A stretch of 64,000 nucleotides of DNA from Paracoccus aminophilus JCM 7686 (lineage in GTDB: Bacteria; Pseudomonadota; Alphaproteobacteria; Rhodobacterales; Rhodobacteraceae): assembly GCF_000444995.1 (NCBI RefSeq), contig NC_022041.1, positions 2,764,001 to 2,828,000 of the forward strand. Reading direction: 5' to 3'. Positions 1 through 8,793 of the stretch are shown here, in pieces (positions within the stretch are counted from its first letter, which is position 1; each line of letters starts with the position of its first letter). The notes beneath the pieces are model-generated. The model saw only the letters and a program-made list of their open reading frames with translations, was not told the origin of the DNA and ran no database searches. Both the position numbers and the translations under genes were made by a program.

Positions 1-1
1 T

Positions 2-1951
2 TTCCTGATCGCTCTGGCGCTGACTCTGCCGGTCTTCCTGCTCGAAATGGGCGGCCATGCGGTTCCGGCCTTCCATCACTGGATTTATGGCGCGGTGGGC
101 ATGCGCACGGTCTGGATCGTCGAGTTCCTGCTGACCGCCGCCGTGCTGATCTGGCCGGGGCGCGTCTTTTTCTCGGTCGGCATTCCCGCGCTGTTGCGCC
201 GCGCGCCCGAGATGAACAGCCTCGTCGCTCTGGGCGCGGGCGCGGCTTTCCTATACTCGGCGGTCGCAACCTTTGCGCCGGGGCTTCTGCCTGCGGATGC
301 CCAGCATGTCTATTACGAATCCGCCGCCGTCATCGTGACCCTGATCCTTCTGGGCCGCTGGCTTGAGGCGCGCGCCAAGGGACAAGCCGGGGCCGCGATC
401 CGCAAGCTGGTCGAGCTCGCCCCCGCCACCGCTACGCGCGAAACCAATGGCCAGCCGGAAACCGTCGCGGTCGCCGATCTCAAGCCCGGCGATCTCGTCC
501 GGCTTGCACCCGGAGAGCGTGTCGCCGTTGATGGTCTGGTCACCGAAGGGCGTGGTCTCATCGACGAATCCATGCTGACCGGAGAACCGGTGCCGGTCGA
601 GAAGACCCCCGGCGATCCCGTCACCGGCGGCACGGTCAACGGCACCTCGGCGCTGACCTTCCGCGTCACGGCGACCGGCGGCGATACCGCGCTCGCCCGG
701 ATCATCCGCATGGTCGAGGATGCGCAGGCCGCGAAACTGCCGGTTCAGGCGCTGGTCGACAAGATCACTGCGGTCTTCGTGCCGGTGGTCATGGTGCTTG
801 CGCTGCTGGCCTTCGCGCTTTGGTTGATCTTCGCGCCCGCGCCTGCCCTGAGCAGCGCCTTCGTCGCGGCGATCTCGGTTCTGATCATTGCCTGCCCCTG
901 TGCGATGGGCCTTGCCGTGCCGGTCTCGATCATGGTCGGCACCGGACGCGGCGCGGAACTCGGCGTCCTCTTCCGGCGCGGCGATGCGCTGCAACGGCTA
1001 GCCGATGCCAAGATCGTCGGCTTCGACAAGACCGGCACGCTGACCCAAGGCCGCCCCGCTCTGGTCGATCTGGTGACCGAGGGCTTTGACCGCGCCGAGG
1101 CCCTGCGCCTTGCCGCCTCGGCGGAAAGCCGGTCTGAGCATCCTCTGGCAACCGCGATCGTGACCGCTGCGACCGCCGAGGGCCTCGTCTTCCCCGCGCC
1201 ACAGAAGGTCGAGACCTCGACCGGACGCGGTCTCAGCGCCGAGGTCGAAGGCCGCGCCCTGCGCATCGGCAACAAATCCGCGCTGGAAGAAGCTGGCATC
1301 ACCCCGGTCCCTGCCCTGATCGCGAAAGCCGAGGCTTTGGCTGCGCAGGCTGCCACCCCGGTGCATCTCGCCGTCGATGGCCGCCATGTCGCCGTCATGG
1401 GCCTCGCCGATCCGATCCGCCCCGAGGCGGTCGAGACCATTCGCAACCTCCATAAGCTCGGGCTGAAAACCGCGATGATCTCGGGCGATACGCAGGCGAC
1501 GGCGGATGCGGTCGGGCGCGAGCTTGGCATTGACCGCGTCATGGGTGGCGTGCTGCCCGACGGCAAGCTTGCCGCGATCAAAGAGCTCGGGCGCGGCACG
1601 GTCTTTGTCGGCGACGGCATCAATGACGCCCCTGCGCTTGCGGGTGCGGAGACCGGCATCGCCATTGGCACCGGGACCGATGTCGCCATCGAATCGGCCG
1701 AGGTCGTGCTGGTCGGCGGCGATCCTTCGGGCGTGGTGCGCGCCGTCGATCTGAGCCGCGCGGTCATGCGCAACATCCGCCAAAACCTCTTCTGGGCGTT
1801 CGGCTATAACGTCGCGCTGATCCCGGTGGCGATGGGCGTGCTCGTGCCCTTCGGCGGGCCGCAGCTCTCGCCGATGCTCGGGGCGGGCGCGATGGCTCTG
1901 TCCTCGGTCTTCGTCGTGACGAACGCCCTGCGGCTGAGACGCGCCGGATGA
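2..1951 (+). CDS. copA: Copper-translocating P1B-type ATPase, 5' truncated by window edge
   Basis: Heavy-metal exporting P-type ATPase in the inner membrane, most likely for Cu(I). The reading frame is open from the first bases of the window, so the start, any N-terminal metal-binding domains and the first membrane helices lie outside. Visible in order: the actuator TGEP motif, the intramembrane CPC metal site (nt 893-901) typical of the Cu/Ag subgroup, the phosphorylation motif DKTGTLT (nt about 1025), the SEHP nucleotide-binding motif and the GDGINDAP hinge (nt about 1611). The C-terminus has two predicted helices. Copper specificity is supported by the PCu(A)C gene close downstream. The stop overlaps the next start by ATGA. 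Confidence 0.93.
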   Translation, partial: FLIALALTLPVFLLEMGGHAVPAFHHWIYGAVGMRTVWIVEFLLTAAVLIWPGRVFFSVGIPALLRRAPEMNSLVALGAGAAFLYSAVATFAPGLLPADAQHVYYESAAVIVTLILLGRWLEARAKGQAGAAIRKLVELAPATATRETNGQPETVAVADLKPGDLVRLAPGERVAVDGLVTEGRGLIDESMLTGEPVPVEKTPGDPVTGGTVNGTSALTFRVTATGGDTALARIIRMVEDAQAAKLPVQALVDKITAVFVPVVMVLALLAFALWLIFAPAPALSSAFVAAISVLIIACPCAMGLAVPVSIMVGTGRGAELGVLFRRGDALQRLADAKIVGFDKTGTLTQGRPALVDLVTEGFDRAEALRLAASAESRSEHPLATAIVTAATAEGLVFPAPQKVETSTGRGLSAEVEGRALRIGNKSALEEAGITPVPALIAKAEALAAQAATPVHLAVDGRHVAVMGLADPIRPEAVETIRNLHKLGLKTAMISGDTQATADAVGRELGIDRVMGGVLPDGKLAAIKELGRGTVFVGDGINDAPALAGAETGIAIGTGTDVAIESAEVVLVGGDPSGVVRAVDLSRAVMRNIRQNLFWAFGYNVALIPVAMGVLVPFGGPQLSPMLGAGAMALSSVFVVTNALRLRRAG

Positions 1952-2598
1952 GGTTTGTCCGCGCCCTTCTTGGCTTTGCGCTGGCAGCGGTGCTGGCGGC
2001 GCAGGCCTTGGCCGAGACGCCCCGGATCCTGGCCTTCGGTGACAGCATCACCGAGGGCTATGGCTTGGGCCCTGACGATGGGCTGGTGCCCGAGCTTAAC
2101 CGCTGGCTTAAGCGCCACGGGTACAAGGCCGATCTGGTCAATGCGGGGCTTTCCGGCGACACGACCTATGGCGGGCGCGTCCGCATCGGCTGGTCGCTGC
2201 GCGAAGGCGCTGACGCCGTCATCGTCGAACTTGGCGGCAATGATCTGATCATGGGCTGGAAGATCCGCGACATCGAAAAGAACCTCGATGCGATCATCAC
2301 CCAAGCCAAGGCCAAGGGGCGTCCTGTGCTCCTGGTGGGGATTACGCCGCCCGAGGGCTTCACGAAAACCTCGGGCGCCGCGGTGCGCGAGATGTGGGAC
2401 CGGCTGGCGGCCCGCCACGAGGTCTTGCTGCTGCCCGATCTTTACGCGCCGCTTTGGGCCGTGCCTTTGGACGAGGCGCGGCGCTCGCTGTTGCAAAAGG
2501 ACGGCGTGCATCTGTCGAAACAGGGCGTTCGCCTGGTCGTCACGCAGGAACTTGGCCCCGCCGTCGCCCGGCTGATTGACGCGACCCGGGCCAACTGA
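1948..2598 (+). CDS. Secreted SGNH-family arylesterase / lysophospholipase (TesA-like)
   Basis: Serine esterase of the GDSL/SGNH hydrolase family, 216 aa, resembling TesA and arylesterases. A signal peptide (hydrophobic residues 6-22, ending AQALA) predicts export to the periplasm. Block I is FGDSITEGYG with the nucleophile Ser33, block III is GGND with the oxyanion Asn, and block V is DGVHLS with the catalytic Asp and His, so the triad is complete. The start codon overlaps the stop of the copper ATPase (ATGA), implying translational coupling, although no functional link to copper is known. The natural substrate cannot be told from sequence. Confidence 0.88.
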   Translation: MRFVRALLGFALAAVLAAQALAETPRILAFGDSITEGYGLGPDDGLVPELNRWLKRHGYKADLVNAGLSGDTTYGGRVRIGWSLREGADAVIVELGGNDLIMGWKIRDIEKNLDAIITQAKAKGRPVLLVGITPPEGFTKTSGAAVREMWDRLAARHEVLLLPDLYAPLWAVPLDEARRSLLQKDGVHLSKQGVRLVVTQELGPAVARLIDATRAN

Positions 2599-2628
2599 CC
2601 CCGGTCGCGTCGCAATTGTCATGCGCGA

Positions 2629-3195
2629 TCAGTGGCCGCTATGCTCGGTGCCGGACTGTTCGGTTCCAGAATGATCCATCGCGGAATGGTCCATCCCTGC
2701 CGCGCCGCTCGCTTCGGGCGCGCGCCGGTTGTCGACGGGCAGAGTGATCGCCACCGTGCCGCAATCGCCGAAATCGAGCGTCAGCGGGATCTGGTCCCCC
2801 TCGACGAATTTCTGGTGAAAGCCGGTGAACATGACATGGTTGCCGCCGCGCGTCAGACCATCCTCGCCGCCCGGCGCCAGCGTGATTTGCTCAACCTTTT
2901 CCATCTTCATCACGCCGTCGTCTTCGCGGTTGGTATGAAGTTCGGTCCGCGCCGCCGCCGTCGAGGTCACGCCGTTCAGGTGGCATTCCCGGTCAGAGCG
3001 GTTCTGCAGATGGGCATAGCCCGAGCCGCTGCCTTTGCCAGTCGTGCGGGCATAGCCGTCGCTGACCGAAATGTCACTATTCGCGCCGAATCCCGGCAGG
3101 GCCTTGGCCGCCGCTGCGGGGGCCTCGGTCGATTGGGCGAAAGCTGCGAGGGGCAGCAGGGCCGCGACGCTCGCGGCGGTGATCAGGGTTTTCAT
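2629..3195 (-). CDS. Periplasmic copper chaperone PCu(A)C
   Basis: Periplasmic Cu(I) chaperone of the PCu(A)C family, which delivers copper to the CuA site of cytochrome oxidase. The start at 3195 is chosen over an upstream ATG because it begins a clear signal peptide (cleaved near residue 21) and has a GGGAGA ribosome site. The family signature H-x10-M-x21-H-x-M is exact: His87, Met98, His120, Met122. The C-terminal tail of about 22 residues is an extra His/Met-rich stretch of MDHS/EHS repeats, a likely additional metal-binding arm. Length 188 aa. It converges on the esterase gene and lies just downstream of a DUF2946-like gene on the same strand. Confidence 0.9.
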   Translation of the reverse strand: MKTLITAASVAALLPLAAFAQSTEAPAAAAKALPGFGANSDISVSDGYARTTGKGSGSGYAHLQNRSDRECHLNGVTSTAAARTELHTNREDDGVMKMEKVEQITLAPGGEDGLTRGGNHVMFTGFHQKFVEGDQIPLTLDFGDCGTVAITLPVDNRRAPEASGAAGMDHSAMDHSGTEQSGTEHSGH

Positions 3196-3223
3196 GGGTA
3201 TCTCCCGATGTCTGAGGTTGCGT

Positions 3224-3568
3224 TCAGAGAAGGAGGCCCTCCGGCGGATCCCGCGCAGAAAACGCCGGAGCCGAACGTCCCGTTCCCAGCCAGACACGGC
3301 GATCCGGCAGCGCAAGACGGTGCAGATCCGCGCGCCTGAGAGCAGGCGCGTCTAGCGTAAGCCCAGACATCAACGAGGTCGCCATATCCGGACAAAGCGT
3401 CACGCGCTTGACCGGCTTGCCCTCGGCATCGACCGTAACGACGCGGGCGACTTCGCCCTGACACAGCACGATCTCGCCCGCGATCTGCGCCTGACCGCGC
3501 GCGGCGGCCAAGGTCTGGCCGGTCAGGACCAGCATCAGAATCAGGAAAAAGCGCAAGCCTTGCATCAT
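3224..3568 (-). CDS. Small exported protein, DUF2946-like
   Basis: Predicted 114-aa exported protein. An N-terminal hydrophobic segment (residues 5-22, cleavage near ALAAARG) is followed by a short domain with two Cys residues in IVLCQGE and VTLCPDM. That layout recalls DUF2946 proteins found beside copper genes, but the match is by eye only. It is upstream of and on the same strand as the PCu(A)C gene, 28 bases apart, so both are probably one transcript. Two adjacent ATG codons (3568, 3565) could serve as start; no strong ribosome site distinguishes them. Function unknown. Confidence 0.6.
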   Translation of the reverse strand: MMQGLRFFLILMLVLTGQTLAAARGQAQIAGEIVLCQGEVARVVTVDAEGKPVKRVTLCPDMATSLMSGLTLDAPALRRADLHRLALPDRRVWLGTGRSAPAFSARDPPEGLLL

Positions 3569-3662
3569 CGCATCAGTCTATGCCCCCTGCCCCGCGCGCG
3601 CACCAGCCCTGATGTCGCACCCGAGGGTGGGCCGCGTTCACAACCCCTTGGCACAAAAGCAA

Positions 3663-3687
3663 AAACCCCGCCACAAAGACGGGGTTT
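3663..3687 (-). terminator. Rho-independent terminator of rpmB
   Basis: Perfect 8-bp stem (3663-3670 with 3680-3687, AAACCCCG/CGGGGTTT) with a 9-base loop, followed on the minus strand by a T-rich run. It sits 37 bases beyond the rpmB stop. Confidence 0.85.
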
Positions 3688-3724
3688 CGCAGATCTACGC
3701 CGGATGGCAGTCCGGAGCAGGAAT

Positions 3725-4000
3725 TCAGGCTTTGGCGATCTCGCGCTTGATTTTCAGCGCACGATCCGAAAGCTCGTTGTCGCTGGCTTTCGCGAGGAAA
3801 GCGTCAAGGCCGCCACGGTGATCGACCGAGCGCAGCGCCGCAGCCGAGATGCGCAGCGAGTAGGTGCGGCCGAGTTTGTCCGAAATCAGCGAGACATCGT
3901 TGAGGTTCGGCAGGAAGCGGCGGCGGGTTTTGTTGTTGGCGTGGCTAACGTTGTTCCCGCTCATCGGGCCCTTGCCGGTCAGTTCGCAAACGCGCGACAT
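3725..4000 (-). CDS. rpmB: 50S ribosomal protein L28
   Basis: Ribosomal protein L28, 91 aa, part of the large subunit. The start at 4000 gives the family N-terminus [12 protein letters not shown]; the longer frame to 4045 adds 15 residues not found in L28. The central NNKTRRRF basic segment and the LRISAAALR strand are typical. It is a single-gene unit with its own promoter, leader and terminator. The N-terminal Cys is retained, but only one CxxC-type half is visible, so this is the zinc-free form. Confidence 0.97.
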   Translation of the reverse strand: MSRVCELTGKGPMSGNNVSHANNKTRRRFLPNLNDVSLISDKLGRTYSLRISAAALRSVDHRGGLDAFLAKASDNELSDRALKIKREIAKA

Positions 4001-4028
4001 GTTCGTGTTCCTTCGTTTCGATTCTGGA

Positions 4029-4074
4029 CGGGCGGGAGCCCGCAATATGAAAAGGCGCCGCGAGGCAGCGCCCG
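4029..4074 (-). promoter_or_regulatory. Possible attenuator in the rpmB 5' leader
   Basis: On the minus strand the roughly 85-base leader holds a GC hairpin (arms 4054-4058 and 4068-4072) followed directly by TTTT (4050-4053), which looks like an intrinsic terminator. A competing pairing of CGGGCG (4069-4074) with CGCCCG (4029-4034) would disrupt it. Mutually exclusive structures of this kind suggest autoregulation by attenuation, but the stems are short and this is inference. Confidence 0.35.
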
Positions 4075-4089
4075 GAAATCTGTCCGGCT

Positions 4090-4118
4090 GAAATAGAGTG
4101 TCGCACCCGGGGCGTCAA
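4090..4118 (-). promoter_or_regulatory. Promoter of rpmB
   Basis: Minus-strand TTGACG (4118-4113) and TATTTC (4095-4090) separated by exactly 17 bases. The -35 overlaps the stop codon of ogt. Sigma-70-type match with one deviation in the -35 and two in the -10. Confidence 0.55.
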
Positions 4119-4750
4119 GCAGATTCGCCGCATTTGCTGGCAGCGGCACGGGCCTCGAGCGCAAGCAAATGCTGTTTGCGCCAGATTCCTCCGCCATATC
4201 CCGTCAATGCACCACCCCGTGCAACAAGGCGATGACAGGGAATCAGAATCGCGATCCGGTTCGCCGCATTTGCCGCAGCCACGGCCCGAACCGCCTCGGG
4301 ATGGCCGATCCCGGCCGCGAAATCGCCATAGCTGCGGCGCGCGCCCGCCGGGATCGCCTGAAGCCCGCGCCAGACCTCGTGCTGAAAGGGCGTGCCCTGC
4401 GCGGAGAGAGGCACGGGCGGGGCCTTCGGGGCGAAAACCGGCTCGGCATTGAAATAGCGCGCGAGCCACAGCGCCAGCTCGTCGATCAGCCGATTGCGCC
4501 CGATCCGAAGCGGAGCCTGCCGCGCCAGCCGGGCGAGCGAGGCGGGCAGCGCCTTGCGGTCGGCGAATTCGAGAAGATGCAGGCAGGCCGCATCCGCGAC
4601 CGCGATCATCATGCCAAGCGGGGTCGCAAGCTCGGCGGCACAGAGCGGCTCGGCCCCGGCATGAGGCGAAAGCCCGGCGAGGTAGCTGGCCAGATCAAGC
4701 GGAGCAGCCGCCAGATGCGGATCGTCGCAATTGTCGCGGGTGGAGGGCAT
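4115..4750 (-). CDS. ogt: Methylated-DNA--[protein]-cysteine S-methyltransferase
   Basis: Suicide DNA-repair enzyme that moves the alkyl group from O6-alkylguanine to its own cysteine. 211 aa: an N-terminal RNase-H-like domain (about residues 35-110) and a C-terminal helical domain with the acceptor Cys172 in the PCHR motif, preceded by the helix-turn-helix Arg-finger region (RRSYGDFA). The LIPCHRLV context is intact, so it should be active. It lies 3 bases downstream of meaB and is presumably co-transcribed. About 30 N-terminal residues exceed the usual Ogt length, and a later start is possible. Confidence 0.9.
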   Translation of the reverse strand: MPSTRDNCDDPHLAAAPLDLASYLAGLSPHAGAEPLCAAELATPLGMMIAVADAACLHLLEFADRKALPASLARLARQAPLRIGRNRLIDELALWLARYFNAEPVFAPKAPPVPLSAQGTPFQHEVWRGLQAIPAGARRSYGDFAAGIGHPEAVRAVAAANAANRIAILIPCHRLVARGGALTGYGGGIWRKQHLLALEARAAASKCGESA

Positions 4751-4753
4751 GGA

Positions 4754-5719
4754 TCAGCCTTGCCCGAGCTGCTCCAGCATCTGCGAGGCCGCATGGCCAG
4801 GGCTGATCTCGCCCCGCGCGACGGCATCGCCAAGCCGGTGAAGCTCTTGCCGGGTCGTGGGTTCTTCGAGCCGGGCAAGGAGGCCCGCGCGCAGCTCAGC
4901 CAGAAACCAATGGCGGGCCTGTTCGGCGCGGCGGCGGTCGAAATGACCATGCTCGCGACGCCAATTGGCGAGATAGCCCATGTTTTCCCAAGCCTTTTCA
5001 AGCCCGTCTCCGGTATAGGCCGAGACCGGAACCGCTTTGGGAAATTCCGGCGGATCATAGGCGCGCTTGCGCATAAGCCGCAGGGCACCGGCATAATCGG
5101 CAACCGTGCGGCGCGCGGTCAGCAGCAGATCACCATCGGCCTTGTTGACCAAAATGAGATCGGCGATCTCCATGATGCCGCGCTTGACGCCTTGCAGCTC
5201 ATCTCCACCCGCAGGCGCGAGCAGCAGGATGAAAAGATCCGACATTTCCGCGACCAGCGTCTCGGATTGGCCAACGCCGACGGTCTCGATCAGGATGATG
5301 TCAAAGCCCGCAGCCTCGCACAGACGCACCGCCTCGCGGGTGCGGCGCGCGACGCCGCCGAGCTCGGCCTGCGAGGGCGAGGGGCGGATGAAGGCATTGG
5401 GATCGCGCGACAGCAGCTCCATCCGGGTCTTGTCGCCGAGAATCGAGCCGCCCGAGCGCGTTGAAGAGGGATCGACCGCCAGAACCGCGACCTTGAGCCC
5501 CTGCCCGGTCAAGAGTTTGCCGAACGCCTCAATGAAGGTCGATTTGCCAACGCCCGGCGTGCCCGAAAGGCCAATGCGCAGCGCCTTGCGGTCGGGCAAC
5601 TCGGACAGAAGCGCCACCGCGCGGGCGCGATGATCGCTGCGGCTGCTCTCGACCAAAGTGATGGCGCGTGACAAGGCGCGGCGGTTTCCGGCGACAATGC
5701 CTGAGGTCAGCTCGTCCAT
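4754..5719 (-). CDS. meaB: Methylmalonyl-CoA mutase-associated GTPase MeaB
   Basis: G3E-family GTPase chaperone that loads and protects the B12 cofactor of methylmalonyl-CoA mutase. 321 aa. P-loop GTPGVGKST at residues 53-61, a Mg-binding/switch region with VDPSSTRSGGS and GDKTRM, an ETVGVGQSE stretch and the NKADGD guanine-specificity motif. Length and motifs match MeaB/ArgK throughout. The mutase itself is not in this window. It heads a two-gene unit with ogt. Confidence 0.95.
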   Translation of the reverse strand: MDELTSGIVAGNRRALSRAITLVESSRSDHRARAVALLSELPDRKALRIGLSGTPGVGKSTFIEAFGKLLTGQGLKVAVLAVDPSSTRSGGSILGDKTRMELLSRDPNAFIRPSPSQAELGGVARRTREAVRLCEAAGFDIILIETVGVGQSETLVAEMSDLFILLLAPAGGDELQGVKRGIMEIADLILVNKADGDLLLTARRTVADYAGALRLMRKRAYDPPEFPKAVPVSAYTGDGLEKAWENMGYLANWRREHGHFDRRRAEQARHWFLAELRAGLLARLEEPTTRQELHRLGDAVARGEISPGHAASQMLEQLGQG

Positions 5720-5739
5720 TCATCCCCTCTCGCAGTCCC

Positions 5740-5788
5740 GCGGGGGCTGACTGCCCCCGCACCCCCGTGGATATTTAAGCATGAAAGA
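5740..5788. repeat. Interspersed hairpin repeat, copy 1
   Basis: An 8-bp GC stem (5740-5747 with 5753-5760), then a C-run and the conserved tail GGATATTT-AA-GCATGAAAGA (5769-5788). The same arrangement occurs at 24611-24663. Here it lies between the divergent meaB and thioredoxin-like genes, upstream of meaB. The whole 5720-5897 spacer holds no other recognisable feature. Confidence 0.6.
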
Positions 5789-5897
5789 CAAGTAAACGCC
5801 GCGAAGGTCTGAGATGGCACGCGGGCGTGATTTGCGCGGGCTCTCCGCGCGGCCTAGGACAACGGACAGCAGATGGGGGCGCAGAGGGGGCTTGGAG

Positions 5898-6278
5898 ATG
5901 ATCGGCAGGCGGGGATTTCTGGCGCTTGGCGCAGGGCTGATTGCCGCGCCCGCTTTTGCCGGGGCGCCGCTGTCGCGCGGGGTGCGGCTGCTCATGGTGG
6001 TCTCGCGCGGTTGTCCCTTTTGCGCGGCCTGGCGGCGCGAGGTCGGGCCGGGCTATGCGAGCTCGACCTTAGGGCGGATTGCCCCGGTAGCGGAGGTCGA
6101 TCTGGACGGGCCTTGGCCCGATGGGCTGGTGATCGGGGCGCGCCCGGACCGCACGCCGACCTTCATCCTGCTGCGCGACGGCCAGGAGATCGACCGTTTG
6201 ATCGGCTATGACGGGCCTGACAGTTTCCGGCTGGCTTTGCGCGGGCTTTTGCGCTCGGCCGGTCTGTTGCGGGGCTGA
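5898..6278 (+). CDS. Exported thioredoxin-fold protein (SoxS-like)
   Basis: Predicted periplasmic thiol-redox protein of 126 aa. The start at 5898 follows a GGAG ribosome site and gives an N-terminus with twin arginines ([10 protein letters not shown]), resembling a Tat signal, cleaved near residue 22. The redox motif is CPFC within [11 protein letters not shown], followed by a cis-Pro-like TPTFILL strand, the hallmark of thioredoxin folds. The size and CPFC motif resemble the SoxS regulatory thioredoxin of lithotrophic sulfur oxidation, but no thiosulfate-oxidation genes are present here, so the partner is unknown. An upstream ATG at 5814 is rejected because it precedes the signal peptide. 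Confidence 0.72.
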   Translation: MIGRRGFLALGAGLIAAPAFAGAPLSRGVRLLMVVSRGCPFCAAWRREVGPGYASSTLGRIAPVAEVDLDGPWPDGLVIGARPDRTPTFILLRDGQEIDRLIGYDGPDSFRLALRGLLRSAGLLRG

Positions 6279-6411
6279 GGCCACGCCCTTTCGGGAAAAG
6301 GCCCCGGCCTCGGCGAGACAGCTTTCCCCCGTGTCCGGCTTGCGCTATGGCAGGTCGCAGTCCGGCAGGGGCCGGGCGATGTCTGGACAGGGCTCGAAAA
6401 GGAGGCATTTT

Positions 6412-7704
6412 ATGCACGATATCCGCGCCATTCGCGAGAACCCCACAGCTTTTGATACGGCACTGACGCGCCGTGGGCTGGAGCCTTTGTCCTCATCGAT
6501 CCTGTCGCTTGACGCCGATCGTCGCGGCCGGATTGCCCATGCCGAAGCGGCGCAGGCCGAGCAGAACAAGGCAAGCAAGGAAGCCGGTGCCGCCAAGGGA
6601 CGTGGCGATGAGGCCGAGTTCGAACGTCTGCGCGCCTTGGTCAGCGCCAAGAAAGACGAAACCGCGTCGCTGCAGGCCGAGGCCGCCGCGCTGGACGAAC
6701 AGCTGCGCGAGCTGTTGATGGGCCTGCCCAATGCGCCCTTGGAGACAGTTCCGGTCGGCAAGGACGAGAATGACAATGTCGAGATCCGGCGTTGGGGCGA
6801 GCCGCGCGGCTTGGACTTCACTCCGGTCGAGCATTTCGAGATCGCGGGCGTCAAGGCGGGCATGGATTTCGAGACCGCCGCCAAGCTGTCGGGGGCACGC
6901 TTTGTCGTCCTTAAGGGCGGGGTTGCCCGTATTCACCGTGCGCTCGCGCAGTTCATGATCGATCTGCATATCACCGATCACGCGCTGGAAGAGACCTGGA
7001 CCCCGGTCCTGGTTCTGTCGGACATGATGCTCGGCACCGGGCAATTGCCGAAATTCGGCGAGGACAGCTACCAGACCCGCGAGGGTTGGTGGCTGATCCC
7101 GACTTCGGAAGTGACGCTGACGAATACGGTTCATGGCGATCTCGTCGAACATGCCAGCCTGCCGCGCCGCATGGTCGCCCATAGCCAGTGCTTCCGCTCG
7201 GAAGCGGGCAGCGCCGGGCGTGACACGGCGGGGATGCTGCGTCAGCACCAGTTCGAGAAGGTCGAGATGGTCTCGATCACCGATGCCGAAACCGGGGTGG
7301 CCGAGCATGGCCGCATGACCGATTGCGCGCAGGCGGTGCTCGAGCGTCTGGGCCTGCCCTATCGAACCATCGTGCTCTGCACCGGCGATATGGGCTTTGG
7401 CGCGCGCATCACCCATGACCTCGAGGTCTGGCTGCCCGGTCAGGACAAATACCGCGAGATCAGCTCGGTGAGCTATTGCGGCGATTTCCAGGCGCGGCGG
7501 ATGAATGCGCGCTATCGCCCGGAAGGCGGCGGCAAGCCGGAGTTTGTTCACACGCTGAACGGCTCGGGGCTTGCGGTTGGCCGTGCGCTGATCGCGGTTT
7601 TGGAAAACGGCCAGCAAGCCGATGGCTCGGTCGAGTTGCCCGCGGCGCTTCATCCCTATCTCGGCGGCAAGACCCGTCTGGGCGCGGACGGCAAGCTCGC
7701 CTGA
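6412..7704 (+). CDS. serS: Seryl-tRNA synthetase
   Basis: Class II aminoacyl-tRNA synthetase charging tRNA-Ser (and tRNA-Sec where present). 430 aa. The start at 6412 gives [10 protein letters not shown], the family N-terminus, with an AGGAGG ribosome site; the longer open frame upstream has no match. Residues 1-110 form the coiled-coil tRNA-binding arm. Motif 2 contains [12 protein letters not shown] and motif 3 [11 protein letters not shown]. The length is standard. Confidence 0.98.
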   Translation: MHDIRAIRENPTAFDTALTRRGLEPLSSSILSLDADRRGRIAHAEAAQAEQNKASKEAGAAKGRGDEAEFERLRALVSAKKDETASLQAEAAALDEQLRELLMGLPNAPLETVPVGKDENDNVEIRRWGEPRGLDFTPVEHFEIAGVKAGMDFETAAKLSGARFVVLKGGVARIHRALAQFMIDLHITDHALEETWTPVLVLSDMMLGTGQLPKFGEDSYQTREGWWLIPTSEVTLTNTVHGDLVEHASLPRRMVAHSQCFRSEAGSAGRDTAGMLRQHQFEKVEMVSITDAETGVAEHGRMTDCAQAVLERLGLPYRTIVLCTGDMGFGARITHDLEVWLPGQDKYREISSVSYCGDFQARRMNARYRPEGGGKPEFVHTLNGSGLAVGRALIAVLENGQQADGSVELPAALHPYLGGKTRLGADGKLA

Positions 7705-7725
7705 CAAGATCGCCTGACAAGATTT

Positions 7726-7757
7726 CGGGCGGCAGGCATTTTCGCATCTGCCGCCCG
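7726..7757 (+). terminator. Hairpin downstream of serS
   Basis: Perfect 10-bp stem CGGGCGGCAG/CTGCCGCCCG (7726-7735 and 7748-7757) with a 12-base loop, 21 bases after the serS stop. There is no clear U-run, so it is either a weak intrinsic terminator or a 3'-end stabiliser. Confidence 0.6.
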
Positions 7758-7797
7758 CCATCTGGAAACTTCATCTCGGGCCCGGCGTTGGCCCGGT

Positions 7798-8757
7798 ATG
7801 CGTCATCTCGTTCTTATCCTGTTGTTGCTCGGTCTCTGCCTCTTTATCGGCAGCGGGTTGGTCTATGCCATTTCAGAGACGCCCCTTGCTCAGAGCATGG
7901 CGGATCAATCGACGATCGCCACACCACCTGATGCGATGATCCTGCGCGAAACCATGTTGAGCGAGGATGCGGAGGCGGGCGTGCCCTTGGCCCTGTCAGA
8001 GCTGTTTCTGAAGCCGCGTGGTCCGATCTTCTGGAGCTTTGCCCTTGTTGCTTGGGCGGCGGCGCTGGCCTATTTCCTGCATTTCGGGGGCTGGATCTCG
8101 CGCCCGGCGCCGCAGGCCTCGGATGCCGCAGCGCGTCGCGATTGGCCCGACGAGGATTGGATCAGGACCGATCCCCCCGAGCGCACCGCTTTGGGCGATC
8201 ATATAGGGTTTGCGCAGATAGATGACGAGGCGTCGATGGCTGCGCGACGGGTCTCTGCCCCCCATTCCTCTGAGCAAGATGTCCGCCCGCTGGAAAGCTG
8301 GTCGCTTCTGATCGGGCTGGCGGCGGCGGCGGTTTGGCCTTGGGTCTTTCCCGGCCATGCCGTAGTCGGCTTTCTTCTGGCGGCGTTGATGCTGGCGACC
8401 CTGCTTGGCGCGGCTTTGGCGCGGCCGTCCGGGCCGGTTCCCGCGCGCACCAGCACCACGCTTGGCATTCTGGCGGGCTGGGCGATGGTGATGACCTGCG
8501 CCGCTTTCGCAACCCTGCTTGAGCGCGATCTCGGCACGTCGGGCACGCTCTCGGCTTTGGTTGCGCTGCTGATCTGCGCGGTCGCCTCCGCCAATATCCA
8601 GCTGCACCTCGGCTCGCCTTTTGGCTTCAGCGCAACCGTGATTTGGGGGCTGTTCGGAATTGCCTTGGCAACGATGGAGACCGATGCGACGATCGCCACC
8701 GCAGCCGCGCTGGCGATCACCTTTGTCGGTGTGGCGCTGGTCCGGGTCTCGACCTGA
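7798..8757 (+). CDS. Hypothetical multi-pass membrane protein
   Basis: 319-aa protein not assigned to a family. Hydrophobic segments near residues 4-26 and 74-94 flank a periplasmic-looking stretch; after a polar loop of about 60 residues (residues 100-158) there are five or six further helices up to the C-terminus. No catalytic or binding motif was recognised. It stands alone between serS and the convergent der gene. Start at the first ATG, with no strong ribosome site. Confidence 0.65.
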   Translation: MRHLVLILLLLGLCLFIGSGLVYAISETPLAQSMADQSTIATPPDAMILRETMLSEDAEAGVPLALSELFLKPRGPIFWSFALVAWAAALAYFLHFGGWISRPAPQASDAAARRDWPDEDWIRTDPPERTALGDHIGFAQIDDEASMAARRVSAPHSSEQDVRPLESWSLLIGLAAAAVWPWVFPGHAVVGFLLAALMLATLLGAALARPSGPVPARTSTTLGILAGWAMVMTCAAFATLLERDLGTSGTLSALVALLICAVASANIQLHLGSPFGFSATVIWGLFGIALATMETDATIATAAALAITFVGVALVRVST

Positions 8758-8793
8758 GATCCCAGAGCCAAGCCCCCCGATCTAAAGCCCGGA

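Noticed and set aside
5898..6278. Evidence for lithotrophic sulfur oxidation because of a SoxS-like protein and 'sox' genes
   Set aside because: The soxB/D/A/G genes here encode sarcosine oxidase; no thiosulfate-oxidation genes are present, and the thioredoxin-like match is loose.
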